Origin: Calliopsis andreniformis
Lineage: Eukaryota > Arthropoda > Insecta > Hymenoptera > Andrenidae
NCBI RefSeq assembly: GCF_051401765.1
Contig: NW_027480423.1
Location: forward strand, 3,906,001-3,970,000
Direction: 5' to 3'
Length of the DNA stretch: 64,000 nt
In this document: in pieces, positions 23,603 to 37,314 of the stretch
How positions within the stretch are numbered: the first letter of the stretch is position 1
How the letters are laid out: each line of letters begins with the position of its first letter
Program-made: the position numbers and the translations under genes
The notes under the pieces: model-generated
Seen by the model: only the letters and a program-made list of their open reading frames with translations
What the model was told of the DNA's origin: nothing
Database searches by the model: none

Positions 23603-26600
23603 ACCAGTGTGAAAGTTATGGTCATTTCTACGTTCCGGTCAACCTAGGCTTCACTCTAGGACGTTGCTCCACCACATCGAATAGTTAGGGCCTGTGAAGT
23701 CAACGCCAGAAGCATTAAATACAATAAAGGTGCAACAGTTTTTCCATCGTATAACAGGAATAATTGCAACCAGTGTGAAGGTAATGGTATGTTCTACGTT
23801 CCGGGCAACCTAGACTTCTCTGTAGGGCGGTGCTCCACCAGATCAAATAGTTACGGCCTAAGAAGTCAACGCCAGAGGCATAAATTACAATATAAGTACA
23901 ACAGCTTTTCCATCGTATATAATGTATATTTGCAAACAGTGTGGAAGTAATGGTCACTTCTACGTTCCGGGCAACCTTTGCTTCACTCTAGGGTGTTGCT
24001 CCACCAGATGGAATTGCTAGGGACTTAGAACTCAACGCCCGAAGCATAAAATGCAAAATAAATAGAACAGTTTTTCCATTGTATAAAACGAATAACTGCA
24101 ACCAGTCTGAAAGTACTGGTCATTTCTACGTTCCGGGTAACCTAGGTTTCACACTAGGGCGTTGCTCCACCAGATCGAATAGCTAGGGACTTCGAACTCA
24201 ACGCCACAAGGATAAAATACAATATAAGTACAAAAGTTTTTCCATCGTATAAAATGAATAATTGCAGACATTGTGAAAGTAATGGTCATTTCTACGTTCC
24301 GGGCAACCCATGCGACACTCTAGGACGTTGCTCCACCACATCTAATAGCTACGGCCTTCAAAGTCAATGCCAGAAGCATAAAATACAATAAAGATGCAAC
24401 AGTTTTTCCATCATATAACAGGAATAACTGCAAACAGTGTGAAAGTAATTGTCATTTCCACGTTCCAGCCAACCTAGGCTTCACTCTAGGGCGTTGTTCC
24501 ACCAGATCGAATAGTTAGGGCCTAAGAAGTCAACGTCAGAAGCATAAAATACAATATAAATATAACAGTTTTTCCATCGTATAAAACGAATAGTAGCAAC
24601 CAGTGTGAAAGTTATGGTCATTTCGACGTTCCGGGCAACCTAGGCTTCACGCTAGGACGTTGTTCCACCAGATCGAATAGTTAGGGCCTAAGAAGTGAAC
24701 GCCAGAAGCATAAAATACAATATAAATACAACAGTTTTTCCATCATATAAAACGAATAATTGCAACCAGTATAAAAGTTATGGTCATTTCTACTTTCCGG
24801 GCGACCTAGGCTTCACCCTAGGGCGTTGCTCCAACCGGTGGAATAGCTAGGGCCTTAGAAGTCAATGCCCGGCGCATAAAATGCAATAAAAATACAACAG
24901 TTTTTACATCCTATAACAGGAATAATTGCAACCAGTTTGAAAGTGATGGTCATTTCTACGTACCGGGCAACCTAGGCTTCACTCTAGGGCGTTGCTCCAC
25001 CAGATCGAATAGTTAGGGCCTAAGAAGTCACCGCCATAAGAATAAAATACAATATAAATATACCAGTATTTCCATCGTATAAAACGAATAATAGCAACCA
25101 GTTGTCTAGGTTATGGTCACTTCAACGTTCCTGGCAATCTAGGCTTCACTCTAGGGCGTTGCTCCACCAGGTCAATCAGTTAGGGCGTTAGAAGTCAACG
25201 CCCGAAGCATAAAATGCAAAATAAATAGAACAGCTTTTCCATTGTATAAAACGAATAATAGCTACCAGTGTAAAAGTTGTGGTCATTTCTATGTTCGGGG
25301 CAACCTAGGCTTCACTCTAGGGCGTTGCTCCACCAGATCGAATAGTTAGGACCTTAGAAGTCCACACCAGAAGCATAAAATACGATAAAGATGCAACAGT
25401 TTTTCCATCGTATAAAATGGATAATTGCAACCAGTGTGAAATTTATGGTCATTCCTACATTCCGAGCAACCTAGACTTCACTCTAGAGCGTTGCTCCACC
25501 AGATCGAATAGTTACGTCCTTAGACGTCAACGCCAGAAGCATAAAATACGTTATCAATACAACAGTTTGTCCATCGTAGAACAGGAATAATTGCAACCAG
25601 TGTGAAAGTTATTGTCATTTCTACGTTCCGGTCAACCTAGGCTTCACCCTAGGGCGTCGTTTCACCAGTTCGAATAGTTAGGGCCGAAGAAGTGAACGCC
25701 AGAAGCATAAAATACAATATAAATACAACAGTTTTTTCATCGTATAATACGAATAATTGCAACCAGTATGAAAGTTATGGCCACTTCTACTTTCCGGGCA
25801 CCCTAGGCTTCACCCTAGGGCGTTGCTCCAACAGATTGAATAGTTAGGGCCTTAGAAGTCAATGCCCGAAGCATAAAATGCAATAAAAATACAACAGTTT
25901 TTCCATCATATAACAGGAATAATTGCAACCAGTTTGAAAGTGATGGTCATTTATACGTTCCGGGCAACCTAGGATTCACTCTGGGGCGTTGCTCCACCAG
26001 ATGGAATAGCTAGGGCCTTAGAAGTCAACGCCAGAAGCATAAAATACAATATAAATACAACAGTTTTTCCATCATATAAAACGAATAATTGCAACCAGTA
26101 TGAAAGTTATGGTCATTTCTACTTTCCCGGCAACCTAGGCTTCACCATAGGTCGTTGCTCCAACAGATGGAATAGTTAGGGCCTTAGAAGTCAATGCCCG
26201 ACGCATAAAATGCAATAAAAATACAACAGTTTTTCCATCATATAACAGGAATAATTGCAACCAGTATGAAAGTTATGGTCATTTCTACTTTCCGGGCGAC
26301 CTAGGCTTCACCCTAGGGCGTTGCTCCAACCGGTGGAATAGCTAGGGCCTTAGAAGTCAATGCCCGACGCATAAAATGCAATAAAAATACAACAGTTTTT
26401 ACATCCTATAACAGGAATGATTGCAACCAGTTTGAAAGTGATGGTCATTTCTACGTACCGGGCAACCTAGGCTTCACTCTAGGGCGTTGCTCCACCAGAT
26501 CGAATAGTTAGGGCCTAAGAAGTCAACGCCATAAGAATAAAATACAATATAAATATACCAGTTTTTCCATCGTATAAAACGAATAATAGCAACCAGTTGT

Positions 26601-26758
26601 CTAGGTTATGGTCATTTCAACGTTCCTGGCAATCTAGGCTTCACTCTAGGGCGTTGCTCCACCAGATCAATCAGTTAGGGCGTTAGAAGTCAACGCCAGA
26701 AGCATAAAATACGATATAAATACAACAGCTTTTCCATCGTATAAAACGAATAATGGTA
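23603..26758 (+). repeat. B-family HOR copy B3, about 19 monomers, 3156 bp
   Basis: The first ten or so monomers follow B1/B2 with scattered differences (GGTGCTCCACC, GGGTGTTGCTCC). From about 25282 the unit departs: instead of the CCGGATAACTTAGG and CCACCCAAATCG monomers it has a run including GAAGTCCACACC, CATTCCTACATTCCGAGC, GTTTGTCCATCG and GTTTCACCAGTTCG. It then repeats the CCAACCGGTGG-to-CAGTTGTC block a second time at about 26260-26690. Confidence 0.82.
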
Positions 26759-29700
26759 ACCAGTGTGAAAGTTATGGTCATTTCTACGTTCCGGTCAACC
26801 TAGGCTTCACTCTAGGACGTTGCTCCACCACATCGAATAGTTAGGGCCTGTGAATTCAACGCCAGAAGCATTAAATACAATAAAGGTGCAACAGTTTTTC
26901 CATCGTATAACAGGAATAATTGCAACCAGTGTGAAGGTAATGGTATGTTCTACGTTCCGGGCAACCTAGGCTTCTCTGTATGGCGGTGCTCCACCAGATC
27001 AAATAGTTACGGCCTAAGAAGTCAACGCCAGAAGCATAAATTACAATATAAGTACAACAGCTTTTCCATCGTATATAATGTATATTTGCAAACAGTGTGG
27101 AAGTAATGGTCACTTCTACGTTCCAGGCAACCTTTGCTTCACTCTAGGGTGTTGCTCCACCAGATGGAATTGCTAGGGACTTAGAATTCAACGCCCGAAG
27201 CATAAAATGCAAAATAAATAGAACAGTTTTTCCATTGTATAAAACGAATAACTGCAACCAGTCTGAAAGTACTGGTCATTTCTACGTTCCGGGTAACCTA
27301 GGTTTCACACTAGGGCGTTGCTCCACCAGATCGAATAGCTAGGGACTTCGAACTCAACGCCAGAAGGATAAAATACAATATAAGTACAAAAGTTTTTCCA
27401 TCGTATAAAATGAATAATTGCAGACATTGTGAAAGTAATGGTCATTTCTACGTTCCGGGCAACCCATGCGACACTCTAGGACGTTGCTCCACCACATCTA
27501 ATAGCTACGGCCTTCAAAGTCAATGCCAGAAGCATAAAATACAATAAAGATGCAACAGTTTTTCCATCATATAACAGGAATAACTGCAAACAGTGTGAAA
27601 GTAATTGTCATTTCTACGTTCCAGCCAACCTAGGCTTCACTCTAGGGCGTTGTTCTACCAGATCGAATAGTTAGGGCCTAAGAAGTCAACGTCAGAAGCA
27701 TAAAATACAATATAAATATAACAGTTTTTCCATCGTATAAAACGAATAGTAGCAACCAGTGTGAAAGTTATGGTCATTTCGACGTTCCGGGCAACCTAGG
27801 CTTCACGCTAGGACGTTGTTCCACCAGATCGAATAGTTAGGGCCTAAGAAGTGAACGCCAGAAGCATAAAATACAATATAAATACAACAGTTTTTCCATC
27901 ATATAAAACGAATAATTGCAACCAGTATGAAAGTTATGGTCATTTCTACTTTCCGGGCGACCTAGGCTTCACCCTAGGGCGTTGCCCCAACCGGTGGAAT
28001 AGCTAGGGCCTTAGAAGTCAATGTCCGACGCATAAAATGCAATAAAAATACAACAGTTTTTACATCCTATAACAGGAATAATTGCAACCAGTTTGAAAGT
28101 GATGGTCATTTCTACGTACCGGGCAACCTAGGCTTCACTCTAGGGCGTTGCTCCACCAGATCGAATAGTTAGGGCCTAAGAAGTCACCGCCATAAGAATA
28201 AAATACAATATAAATATACCAGTTTTTCCATCGTATAAAACGAATAATAGCAACCAGTTGTCTAGGTTATGGTCACTTCAACGTTCCTGGCAATCTAGGC
28301 TTCACTCTAGGGCGTTGCTCCACCAGGTCAATCAGTTAGGGCGTTAGAAGTCAACGCCCGAAGCATAAAATGCAAAATAAATAGAACAGCTTTTCCATTG
28401 TATAAAACGAATAATAGCTACCAGTGTAAAAGTTGTGGTCATTTCTATGTTCCGGGCAACCTAGGCTTCACTCTAGGGCGTTGCTCCACCAGATCGAATA
28501 GTTAGGGCCTTAGAAGTCCACACCAGAAGCATAAAATACGATAAAGATGCAACAGTTTTTCCATCGTATAAAATGGATAATTGCAACCAGTGTGAAATTT
28601 ATGGTCATTCCTACATTCCGAGCAACCTAGACTTCACTCTAGAGCGTTGCTCCACCAGATCGAATAGTTACGTCCTTAGACGTCAACGCCAGAAGCATAA
28701 AATACGATATCAATACAACAGTTTGTCCATCGTAGAACAGGAATAATTGCAACCAGTGTGAAAGTTATTGTCATTTCTACGTTCCGGTCAACCTAGGCTT
28801 CACTCTAGGGCGTTGCTCCACCAGATCAAATGTTAGGGCCTTAGAAGTCAACGCCCGAAGCATAAAATACAAAATAAATGGAGCAGTTTTTCCATTGTAT
28901 AAAACGAATAATTGCTACCAGTGTGAAAGTTATGGTCATTTCTACGTCCCGGGCAACCTAGGCTTCACCCTAGGGCGTCGTTTCACCAGTTCGAATAGTT
29001 AGCGCCGAAGAAGTGAACGCCAGAAGCATAAAATACAATATAAATACAACAGTTTTTTCATCGTATAATACGAATAATTGCAACCAGTATGAAAGTTATG
29101 GTCACTTCTACTTTCCGGGCACCCTAGGCTTCACCCTAGGGCGTTGCTCCAACAGATTGAATAGTTAGGGCCTTAGAAGTCAATGCCCGAAGCATAAAAT
29201 GCAATAAAAATACAACAGTTTTTCCATCATATAACAGGAATAATTGCAACCAGTTTGAAAGTGATGGTCATTTATACGTTCCGGGCAACCTAGGATTCAC
29301 TCTGGGGCGTTGCTCCACCAGATGGAATAGCTAGGGCCTTAGAAGTCAACGCCAGAAGCATAAAATACAATATAAATACAACAGTTTTTCCATCATATAA
29401 AACGAATAATTGCAACCAGTATGAAAGTTATGGTCATTTCTACTTTCCCGGCAACCTAGGCTTCACCATAGGTCGTTGCTCCAACAGATGGAATAGTTAG
29501 GGCCTTAGAAGTCAATGCCCGACGCATAAAATGCAATAAAAATACAACAGTTTTTCCATCATATAACAGGAATAATTGCAACCAGTATGAAAGTTATGGT
29601 CATTTCTACTTTCCGGGCGACCTAGGCTTCACCCTAGGGCGTTGCTCCAACCGGTGGAATAGCTAGGGCCTTAGAAGTCAATGCCCGACGCATAAAATGC

Positions 29701-29829
29701 AATAAAAATACAACAGTTTTTACATCCTATAACAGGAATGATTGCAACCAGTTTGAAAGTGATGGTCATTTCTACGTACCGGGCAACCTAGGCTTCACTC
29801 TAGGGCGTTGCTCCACCAGATCGAATAGT
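26759..29829 (+). repeat. B-family HOR copy B4
   Basis: B4 follows B3 but has one extra monomer at about 28800-28966, which carries GATCAAATGTTAGGG and AAATGGAGCAG. At its end it jumps from the CTACGTACCGGG monomer (about 29800) straight to the GGGCCTGTGAATTC monomer. The spacing to B5 is therefore 2988 bp (18 monomers) rather than 3156. Confidence 0.82.
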
Positions 29830-32368
29830 TAGGGCCTGTGAATTCAACGCCAGAAGCATTAAATACAATAAAGGTGCAACAGTTTTTCCATCGTATAACA
29901 GGAATAATTGCAACCAGTGTGAAGGTAATGGTATGTTCTACGTTCCGGGCAACCTAGGCTTCTCTGTATGGCGGTGCTCCACCAGATCAAATAGTTACGG
30001 CCTAAGAAGTCAACGCCAGAAGCATAAATTACAATATAAGTACAACAGCTTTTCCATCGTATATAATGTATATTTGCAAACAGTGTGGAAGTAATGGTCA
30101 CTTCTACGTTCCAGGCAACCTTTGCTTCACTCTAGGGTGTTGCTCCACCAGATGGAATTGCTAGGGACTTAGAATTCAACGCCCGAAGCATAAAATGCAA
30201 AATAAATAGAACAGTTTTTCCATTGTATAAAACGAATAACTGCAACCAGTCTGAAAGTACTGGTCATTTCTACGTTCCGGGTAACCTAGGTTTCACACTA
30301 GGGCGTTGCTCCACCAGATCGAATAGCTAGGGACTTCGAACTCAACGCCAGAAGGATAAAATACAATATAAGTACAAAAGTTTTTCCATCGTATAAAATG
30401 AATAATTGCAGACATTGTGAAAGTAATGGTCATTTCTACGTTCCGGGCAACCCATGCGACACTCTAGGACGTTGCTCCACCACATCTAATAGCTACGGCC
30501 TTCAAAGTCAATGCCAGAAGCATAAAATACAATAAAGATGCAACAGTTTTTCCATCATATAACAGGAATAACTGCAAACAGTGTGAAAGTAATTGTCATT
30601 TCTACGTTCCAGCCAACCTAGGCTTCACTCTAGGGCGTTGTTCTACCAGATCGAATAGTTAGGGCCTAAGAAGTCAACGTCAGAAGCATAAAATACAATA
30701 TAAATATAACAGTTTTTCCACCGTATAAAACGAATAGTAGCAACCAGTGTGAAAGTTATGGTCATTTCGACGTTCCGGGCAACCTAGGCTTCACGCTAGG
30801 ATGTTGTTCCACCAGATCGAATAGTTAGGGCCTAAGAAGTGAACGCCAGAAGCATAAAATACAATATAAATACAACAGTTTTTCCATCATATAAAACGAA
30901 TAATTGCAACCAGTATGAAAGTTATGGTCATTTCTACTTTCCGGGCGACCTAGGCTTCACCCTAGGGCGTTGCCCCAACCGGTGGAATAGCTAGGGCCTT
31001 AGAAGTGAATGCCCGACGCATAAAATGCAATAAAAATACAACAGTTTTTACATCCTATAACACGAATAATTGCAACCAGTTTGAAAGTGATGGTCATTTC
31101 TACGTACCGGGCAACCTAGGCTTCACTCTAGGGCGTTGCTCCACCAGATCGAATAGTTAGGGCCTAAGAAGTCACCGCCATAAGAATAAAATACAATATA
31201 AATATACCAGTTTTTCCATCGTATAAAACGAATAATAGCAACCAGTTGTCTAGGTTATGGTCATTTCAACGTTCCTGGCAATCTAGGCTTCACTCTAGGG
31301 CGTTGCTCCACCAGGTCAATCAGTTAGGGCGTTAGAAGTCAACGCCCGAAGCATAAAATGCAAAATAAATAGAACAGCTTTTCCATTGTATAAAACGAAT
31401 AATAGCTACCAGTGTAAAAGTTGTGGTCATTTCTATGTTCCGGGCAACCTAGGCTTCACTCTAGGGCGTTGCTCCACCAGATCGAATAGTTAGGGCCTTA
31501 GAAGTCCACACCAGAAGCATAAAATACGATAAAGATGCAACAGTTTTTCCATCGTATAAAATGGATAATTGCAACCAGTGTGAAATTTATGGTCATTCCT
31601 ACATTCCGAGCAACCTAGACTTCACTCTAGAGCGTTGCTCCACCAGATCGAATAGTTAGGTCCTTAGACGTCAACGCCAGAAGCATAAAATACGATATCA
31701 ATACAACAGTTTGTCCATCGTAGAACAGGAATAATTGCAACCAGTGTGAAACTTATTGTCATTTCTACGTTCCGGTCAACCTAGGCTTCACTCTAGGGCG
31801 TTGCTCCACCAGATCAAATGTTAGGGCCTTAGAAGTCAACGCCCGAAGCATAAAATACAAAATAAATGGAGCAGTTTTTCCATTGTATAAAACGAATAAT
31901 TGCTACCAGTGTGAAAGTTATGGTCATTTCTACGTCCCGGGCAACCTAGGCTTCACCCTAGGGCGTCGTTTCACCAGTTCGAATAGTTAGGGCCTAAGAA
32001 GTGAACGCCAGAAGCATAAAATACAATATAAATACAACAGTTTTTTCATCGTATAATACGAATAATTGCAACCAGTATGAAAGTTATGGTCACTTGTACT
32101 TTCCGGGCACCCTAGGCTTCACCCTAGGGCGTTGCTCCAACAGATTGAATAGTTAGGGCCTTAGAAGTCAATGCCCGAAGCATAAAATGCAATAAAAATA
32201 CAACAGTTTTTCCATCATATAACAGGAATAATTGCAACCAGTTTGAAAGTGATGGTCATTTATACGTTCCGGGCAACCTAGGATTCACTCTGATGCGTTG
32301 CTCCACCAGATGGAATAGCTAGGGCCTTAGAAGTCAACGCCAGAAGCATAAAATACAATATAAATACG
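29830..32368 (+). repeat. B-family HOR copy B5, truncated
   Basis: B5 follows B4 at offset 2988 bp, including the extra GAGCAG monomer. It stops at about 32368, where AAATACGACAGC leads into monomers not found in B1-B4 (CAACGAGTGTG, CCCGCCAACG, CTACGGCGATG). This is the right-hand limit of the B family in the window. Confidence 0.8.
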
Positions 32369-34660
32369 ACAGCTTTTCCATCGTATAAAACGTATAATTG
32401 CAACGAGTGTGAAAGTAATGGTCATTTCTACGTTCCCGCCAACGTAGGTTTCACTCTACGGCGATGATCCACCAGAGGGAATAGTTAGGGCCTAAGAATT
32501 CAACGCCAGGAGGATAAAATACAATATAAGTACAACAGGTATTCCATCGTATAAAATGAGTAGTTGCAAACATTGTGAAAGTAATGGTCATTTCTACGTC
32601 CCGGGCAACCTAGGCGACACTCTAGGGCGTTGCTCTACCTGACCGAATAGTTAGGGCCTTAGAAGTCAACGCCAGAAGCATAAAATGCAATAAAGATGCA
32701 ACAGTTTTTCAATCGTATAACAGGAATAACTGCAAACAGTGTGAAAGTTATGGTCATTTCAACGTTCCGGGCAATCTAGGCTTCACTCTAGGGCGTTGCT
32801 CCACCAGGTCATCAGTTAGGGCCTTAGAAGTCAACGCCCGAAGCATAAAATACAAAATAAATAGAATAGTTCTTCCATCGTATAAAACGAATAATTGCTA
32901 CCGGTGTGAAAGTTATGGTCATTTCTCCGTTCCGGGCAACCTAGGCCCCACTCTAGGGCGCTGCTCCACCAGATCGAATAGTTAGGGCCTTAGAAGTCAA
33001 CGCCAGAAGCATAAAATACAAAATAAATAAAACAGTTTTTCCATCGTATAAAACGAATAATTGCAACCAGTGTGAAGGTAATGGTCTTTTCTACGTTCCG
33101 GGCAACCTAGGCTTCACTCTCGGGCGCTGCTCCACCAAATCGAATAGCTAGGGCCTTAGAAGTCAACGCCAGAAGCATAAAGTACAATAAAGATGCAAAA
33201 GTTTTTCCATCGTATAACAGGAATAACTGCAAACAGTGTGAAAGTTATTGTCATTTCTCCGTTCCGGGCAACCTGGCTGCACCCTAGGGCGTTGTTCCAC
33301 CAGATGGAATAGTGAGGGCCTAAGAAGTCAACGCCAGAAGCATAAAATACGATATAACTACAATAGCTTTTCCATCGTATAAAACGAATAATTGCAACCA
33401 TTGTGGAAGTTATGGTCATTTCTACGTTCCGGGCAACCTAGGCTTCACTCTAGGGCGTTGCTCGACCAGATCGAATAGCTAGGGCCTTAGAAGTCAACGC
33501 CCGAATCATAAAATACAGAATAAATAGAACAGTTTTTCCATCGTATAAAACGAATAATTGCAACCAGTATGAAAGTTAACGTCATTTCTACTTTCCGGGC
33601 AACATAGGCTTCACCCTTGGTCGTTGCACCAACAGATTGAATAGTTAGGGCCTTAGAAGTCAACGCCCGAAGCATAAAATACAAAATAAATATAACAGTT
33701 TTTCCATCGTATAAAACGAATAATTGCTACCGGTGTGAAAGTTATGGTCATTTCTCCGTTCCGGGCAACCTAGGCTTCACTCTAGGGCGTTGTTCCACCA
33801 GATGGAATAGTGAGGGCCTAAGAAGTCAACGCCAGAAGCATAAAATACGATATAACTACAATAGCTTTTCCATCGTATAAAACGAATAATTGCAACCATT
33901 GTGGAAGTTATGGTCATTTCTACGTTCCGGGCAACCTAGGCTTCACTCTAGGGCGTTGCTCGACCAGATCGAATAGCTAGGGCCTTAGAAGTCAACGCCC
34001 GAATCATAAAATACAGAATAAATAGAACAGTTTTTCCATCGTATAAAACGAATAATTGCAACCAGTATGAAAGTTAACGTCATTTCTACTTTCCGGGCAA
34101 CATAGGCTTCACCCTTGGTCGTTGCACCAACAGATTGAATAGTTAGGGCCTTAGAAGTCAACGCCCGAAGCATAAAATACAAAATAAATAGAACAGTTTT
34201 TCCATCGTATAAAACGAATAATTGCTACCGGTGTGAAAGTTATGGTCATTTCTCCGTTCCGGGCAACCTAGGCTTCACTCTAGGGCGTTGCTCCACCAGA
34301 TCGAATAGTTAGGGCCTTAGAAGTCAACGCCAGAAGCATAAAATACAAAATAAATAAAACTGTTTTTCCACCGTTTAAACCGAATAATTGCTACCAGTGT
34401 GGACGTTATGGTCATTTCTACATTCCGCGCAACATAGGCTTCACACTAGTGCGTTGCTCCACCAGATCTAATAGTTAGGTCCTTAGAAGTCAACGCCAGA
34501 AGCATAAAATATGATATAAATACAACAGGGTTTCCATCATATAAAACGAATAATTGCAACCCGTGTGGAAGTTAAGGTCATTTCTACGTTCCGGGCAACC
34601 TAGGCTTCACTCTAGGGCGTTGCTCGACCAGATCGAATAGCTAGGGCCTTAGAAGTCAAC
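32369..34660 (+). repeat. Short mosaic, about 14 monomers
   Basis: It begins with divergent monomers of a type I did not match elsewhere (32380-32560). A GTCATCAG-bearing monomer follows, then the 33108-33438 segment shared with 5385-5715. The region then holds a 498-bp tandem duplication and a GTGTGGACG/CATTCCGCGC monomer with CACTAGTGCG. No gene or foreign sequence is visible. Confidence 0.65.
33284..34279 (+). repeat. Three-monomer tandem duplication, 498 bp (33284-33781 and 33782-34279)
   Basis: Both copies carry AATAGTGAGGGCC, ACTACAATAGC, CAACCATTGTGG, CGAATCATAAAATACAG, GTTAACGTC and CTACCGGTGTG. They differ at very few sites, for example AAATATAAC against AAATAGAAC near 33693 and 34191. 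The left junction falls within a CTAGGGCG string. Confidence 0.82.
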
Positions 34661-37314
34661 GCCTGAAGTATAAAATACAATAAAAATACAACAGTCTTTC
34701 CATCCTATAACAGGAATAATTGCAACCCGTGTGAAAGTGATGGTCATTTCTACGTTCCAGGTTACCTAGGCTTCACGCTAGGGCGTTGTTCCACCAGATG
34801 GAATAGTTAGGGACTAAGAAGTCAACGCCAGAAGCATAGAACACTATATAAATACAACACTTTTTCCATCATATAAAACGCATAATTGCAACCAGGATGA
34901 AAGTTATGGTCATTTCTACTTTCCGGGCAACCTAGGCTTCACTCTAGGGCGTTGCTCCACCAGATCGAATAGTTAGGGCCTTAGAAGTCAACGCCAGAAG
35001 CATAAAATACAAAATAAATAAAACAGTTTTTCCATCGTATAAAACGAATAATTGCTACCAGTGTGAACGTTATGGTCATTTCTACGTTCCGCGAAAACTA
35101 GGCATCACTCTAGGGCGTTTCTCCACCAGATCAAATAGTTAGGTCCTTAGAACTCAACGCCAGAAGCATAAATACGATATAAATGCAACAGCTTTTCCAT
35201 CGTATAAAACGAATAATTGCAACCAGTGTGGAAGTTATGGTCATTTCTACGTTCCGGGCAACCTAGGCTTCACTCTAGGGCATTGCTCCACCATATCGAA
35301 TAGCTAGGGCCTTAGAAGTCAACGCCAGAAGCATAAAATTCAAAATAAATAAAACAGTTTTTCCATTGTATAAAACGAATAATTGCTACCAGTGTGAAAG
35401 TTATGGCCATTTCTGCGTTCCGCGCAACCTAGGCTTCACCCTAGGGCGTCGATCCACCAGATCGAATAATTAGGGCCTAAGAAGTCAACGCCAGAAGAAT
35501 AAAATACAATATAAGTACAAAAGCTTTTCCATCGTATAAAATGAATAATTTTAAACATTGTGAAAGTAATGGTCATTTCTACGTTCCGGGCAACCTAGGC
35601 GTCACTCTAGGGCGTTGCTCCACCACATCTAATAGCTAAGGCCTTAGAAGTCAACCCCAGATGAATAAAATACAATAAAGGTGCAACAGCTTTTCCATCG
35701 TATAAAACGAATAATTGCAACCAGTGTGAAAGTTATGGTCATTTCTACTTTCCGGGCATCCTAGGCTTCACCCTAGGACGTTGTTCCACCAGATCGATCA
35801 GTTAGGGCCTAAGAAGTCAACGCCAGAAGCATAAAATACAATATAAATATAACAGTTTTTCCATCGTATAAAACGAATGATAGCAACCAGTGTGAAAGAT
35901 ATGGCCATTTCTACGTTCCGGACAACCTAGGCTTCACTCTAGGGCGTTGCGCCACCAGATCGAATAGCTAGGGCCTTAGAAGTCAACGCCCGAAGCACAA
36001 AATACAAAATAACTAAAACAGTTTTTCCATCATATAAAACGAATAATTGCAACCAGTATGAAAGTCAACGTCATTTCTACTTTCCGGGCAACATAGGCTT
36101 CACCCTTGGGCGTTGCACCAACAGATTGAACAGTTAGGGCCTTAGAAGTCAACGCCCGAAGCATAAAATACAAAATAAATAGAACAGTTTTTCCATCGTA
36201 TAAAACGAATAATTGCTACCGGTGTGAAGGTTATGGTCATTTCTCCGTTCCGGGGAACCTAGGCTTCACTCTAGAGCGTTGCTCCACCAGATCGAATAGT
36301 TAGGGCCTTAGAAGTCAACGCCTGAAGTATAAAATACAATAAAAATACAACAGTCTTTCCATCCTATAACAGGAATAATTGCAACCCGTGTGAAAGTGAT
36401 GGTCATTTCTACGTTCCAGGTTACCTAGGCTTCACCCTAGGGCGTTGTTCCACCAGATGGAATAGTTAGGGACTAAGAAGTCAACGCCAGAATCATAGAA
36501 CACTATATAAATACAACAGTTTTTCCATCATATAAAACGCATAATTGCAACCAGGATGAAAGTTATGGTCACTTCTACTTTCCGGGCAGCCTAGGCTTCA
36601 CACTAGGGCGTTGCTCCACCACATCGAATAGTTAGAGCCTTAGAAGTCAACGCCAGAAGCATAAAATACATAATAAATAAAACAGTTTTTCCATCGTATA
36701 AAACGAATAATTGCTACCAGTGTGAACGTTATGGTCATTTCTACGTTCCGCGAAACCTAGGCTTCACTCTAGGGCGTTTCTCCGCCAGATCAAATAGTTA
36801 GGTCCTTAGAAGTCAACGCCAGAAGCATAAAATACGATATAAATGCAACAGCTTTTCCATCGTATAAAACGAATAATTGCAACCAGTGTGGAAGTTATGG
36901 TCATTTCTACGTTCCGGGCAACCTAGGCTTCACTCTAGGGCATTGCTCGACCAGATCGAATAGCTAGGGCCTTAGAAGTCAACGCCTGAAGTATAAAATA
37001 CAATAAAAATACAACAGTCTTTCCATCCTATAACAGGAATAATTGTAACCCGTGTGAAAGTGATGGTCATTTCTACGTTCCAGGTAACCTAGTCTTCACC
37101 CTAGGGCGTTGTTCCACGAGATGGAAAGTTAGGGCCTAAGAAGTCAACGCCAGAAGCATAAAATACGATATAAATACAACAGCTTTACCATCGTATAAAA
37201 CGAATAATTGCAACCAGTGTGGAAGTTATGGTCATTTCTACGTTCCGGGCCACCTAGGCTTCACTCTAGGGCGTTGCTCGACCAGTTAGAATAGCTAGGG
37301 CCTTAGAAGTCAAC
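34661..37314 (+). repeat. D-family HOR copy D1, 16 monomers, 2654 bp
   Basis: The unit runs from GCCTGAAGTATAAAATAC to the next such string at 37315. Private markers include CTTCACGCTAGGG, CAACACTTTTTCC, GCGAAAACTAGGCATC, a shortened AGCATAAATACG, AATTTTAAACATTG, GATCGATCAG and CGAGATGGAAAG. It contains the seven-monomer core at 35465-36660. Two further GCCTGAAGTATAAAATAC starts lie inside the unit, so the family itself has internal repetition. Confidence 0.9.
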
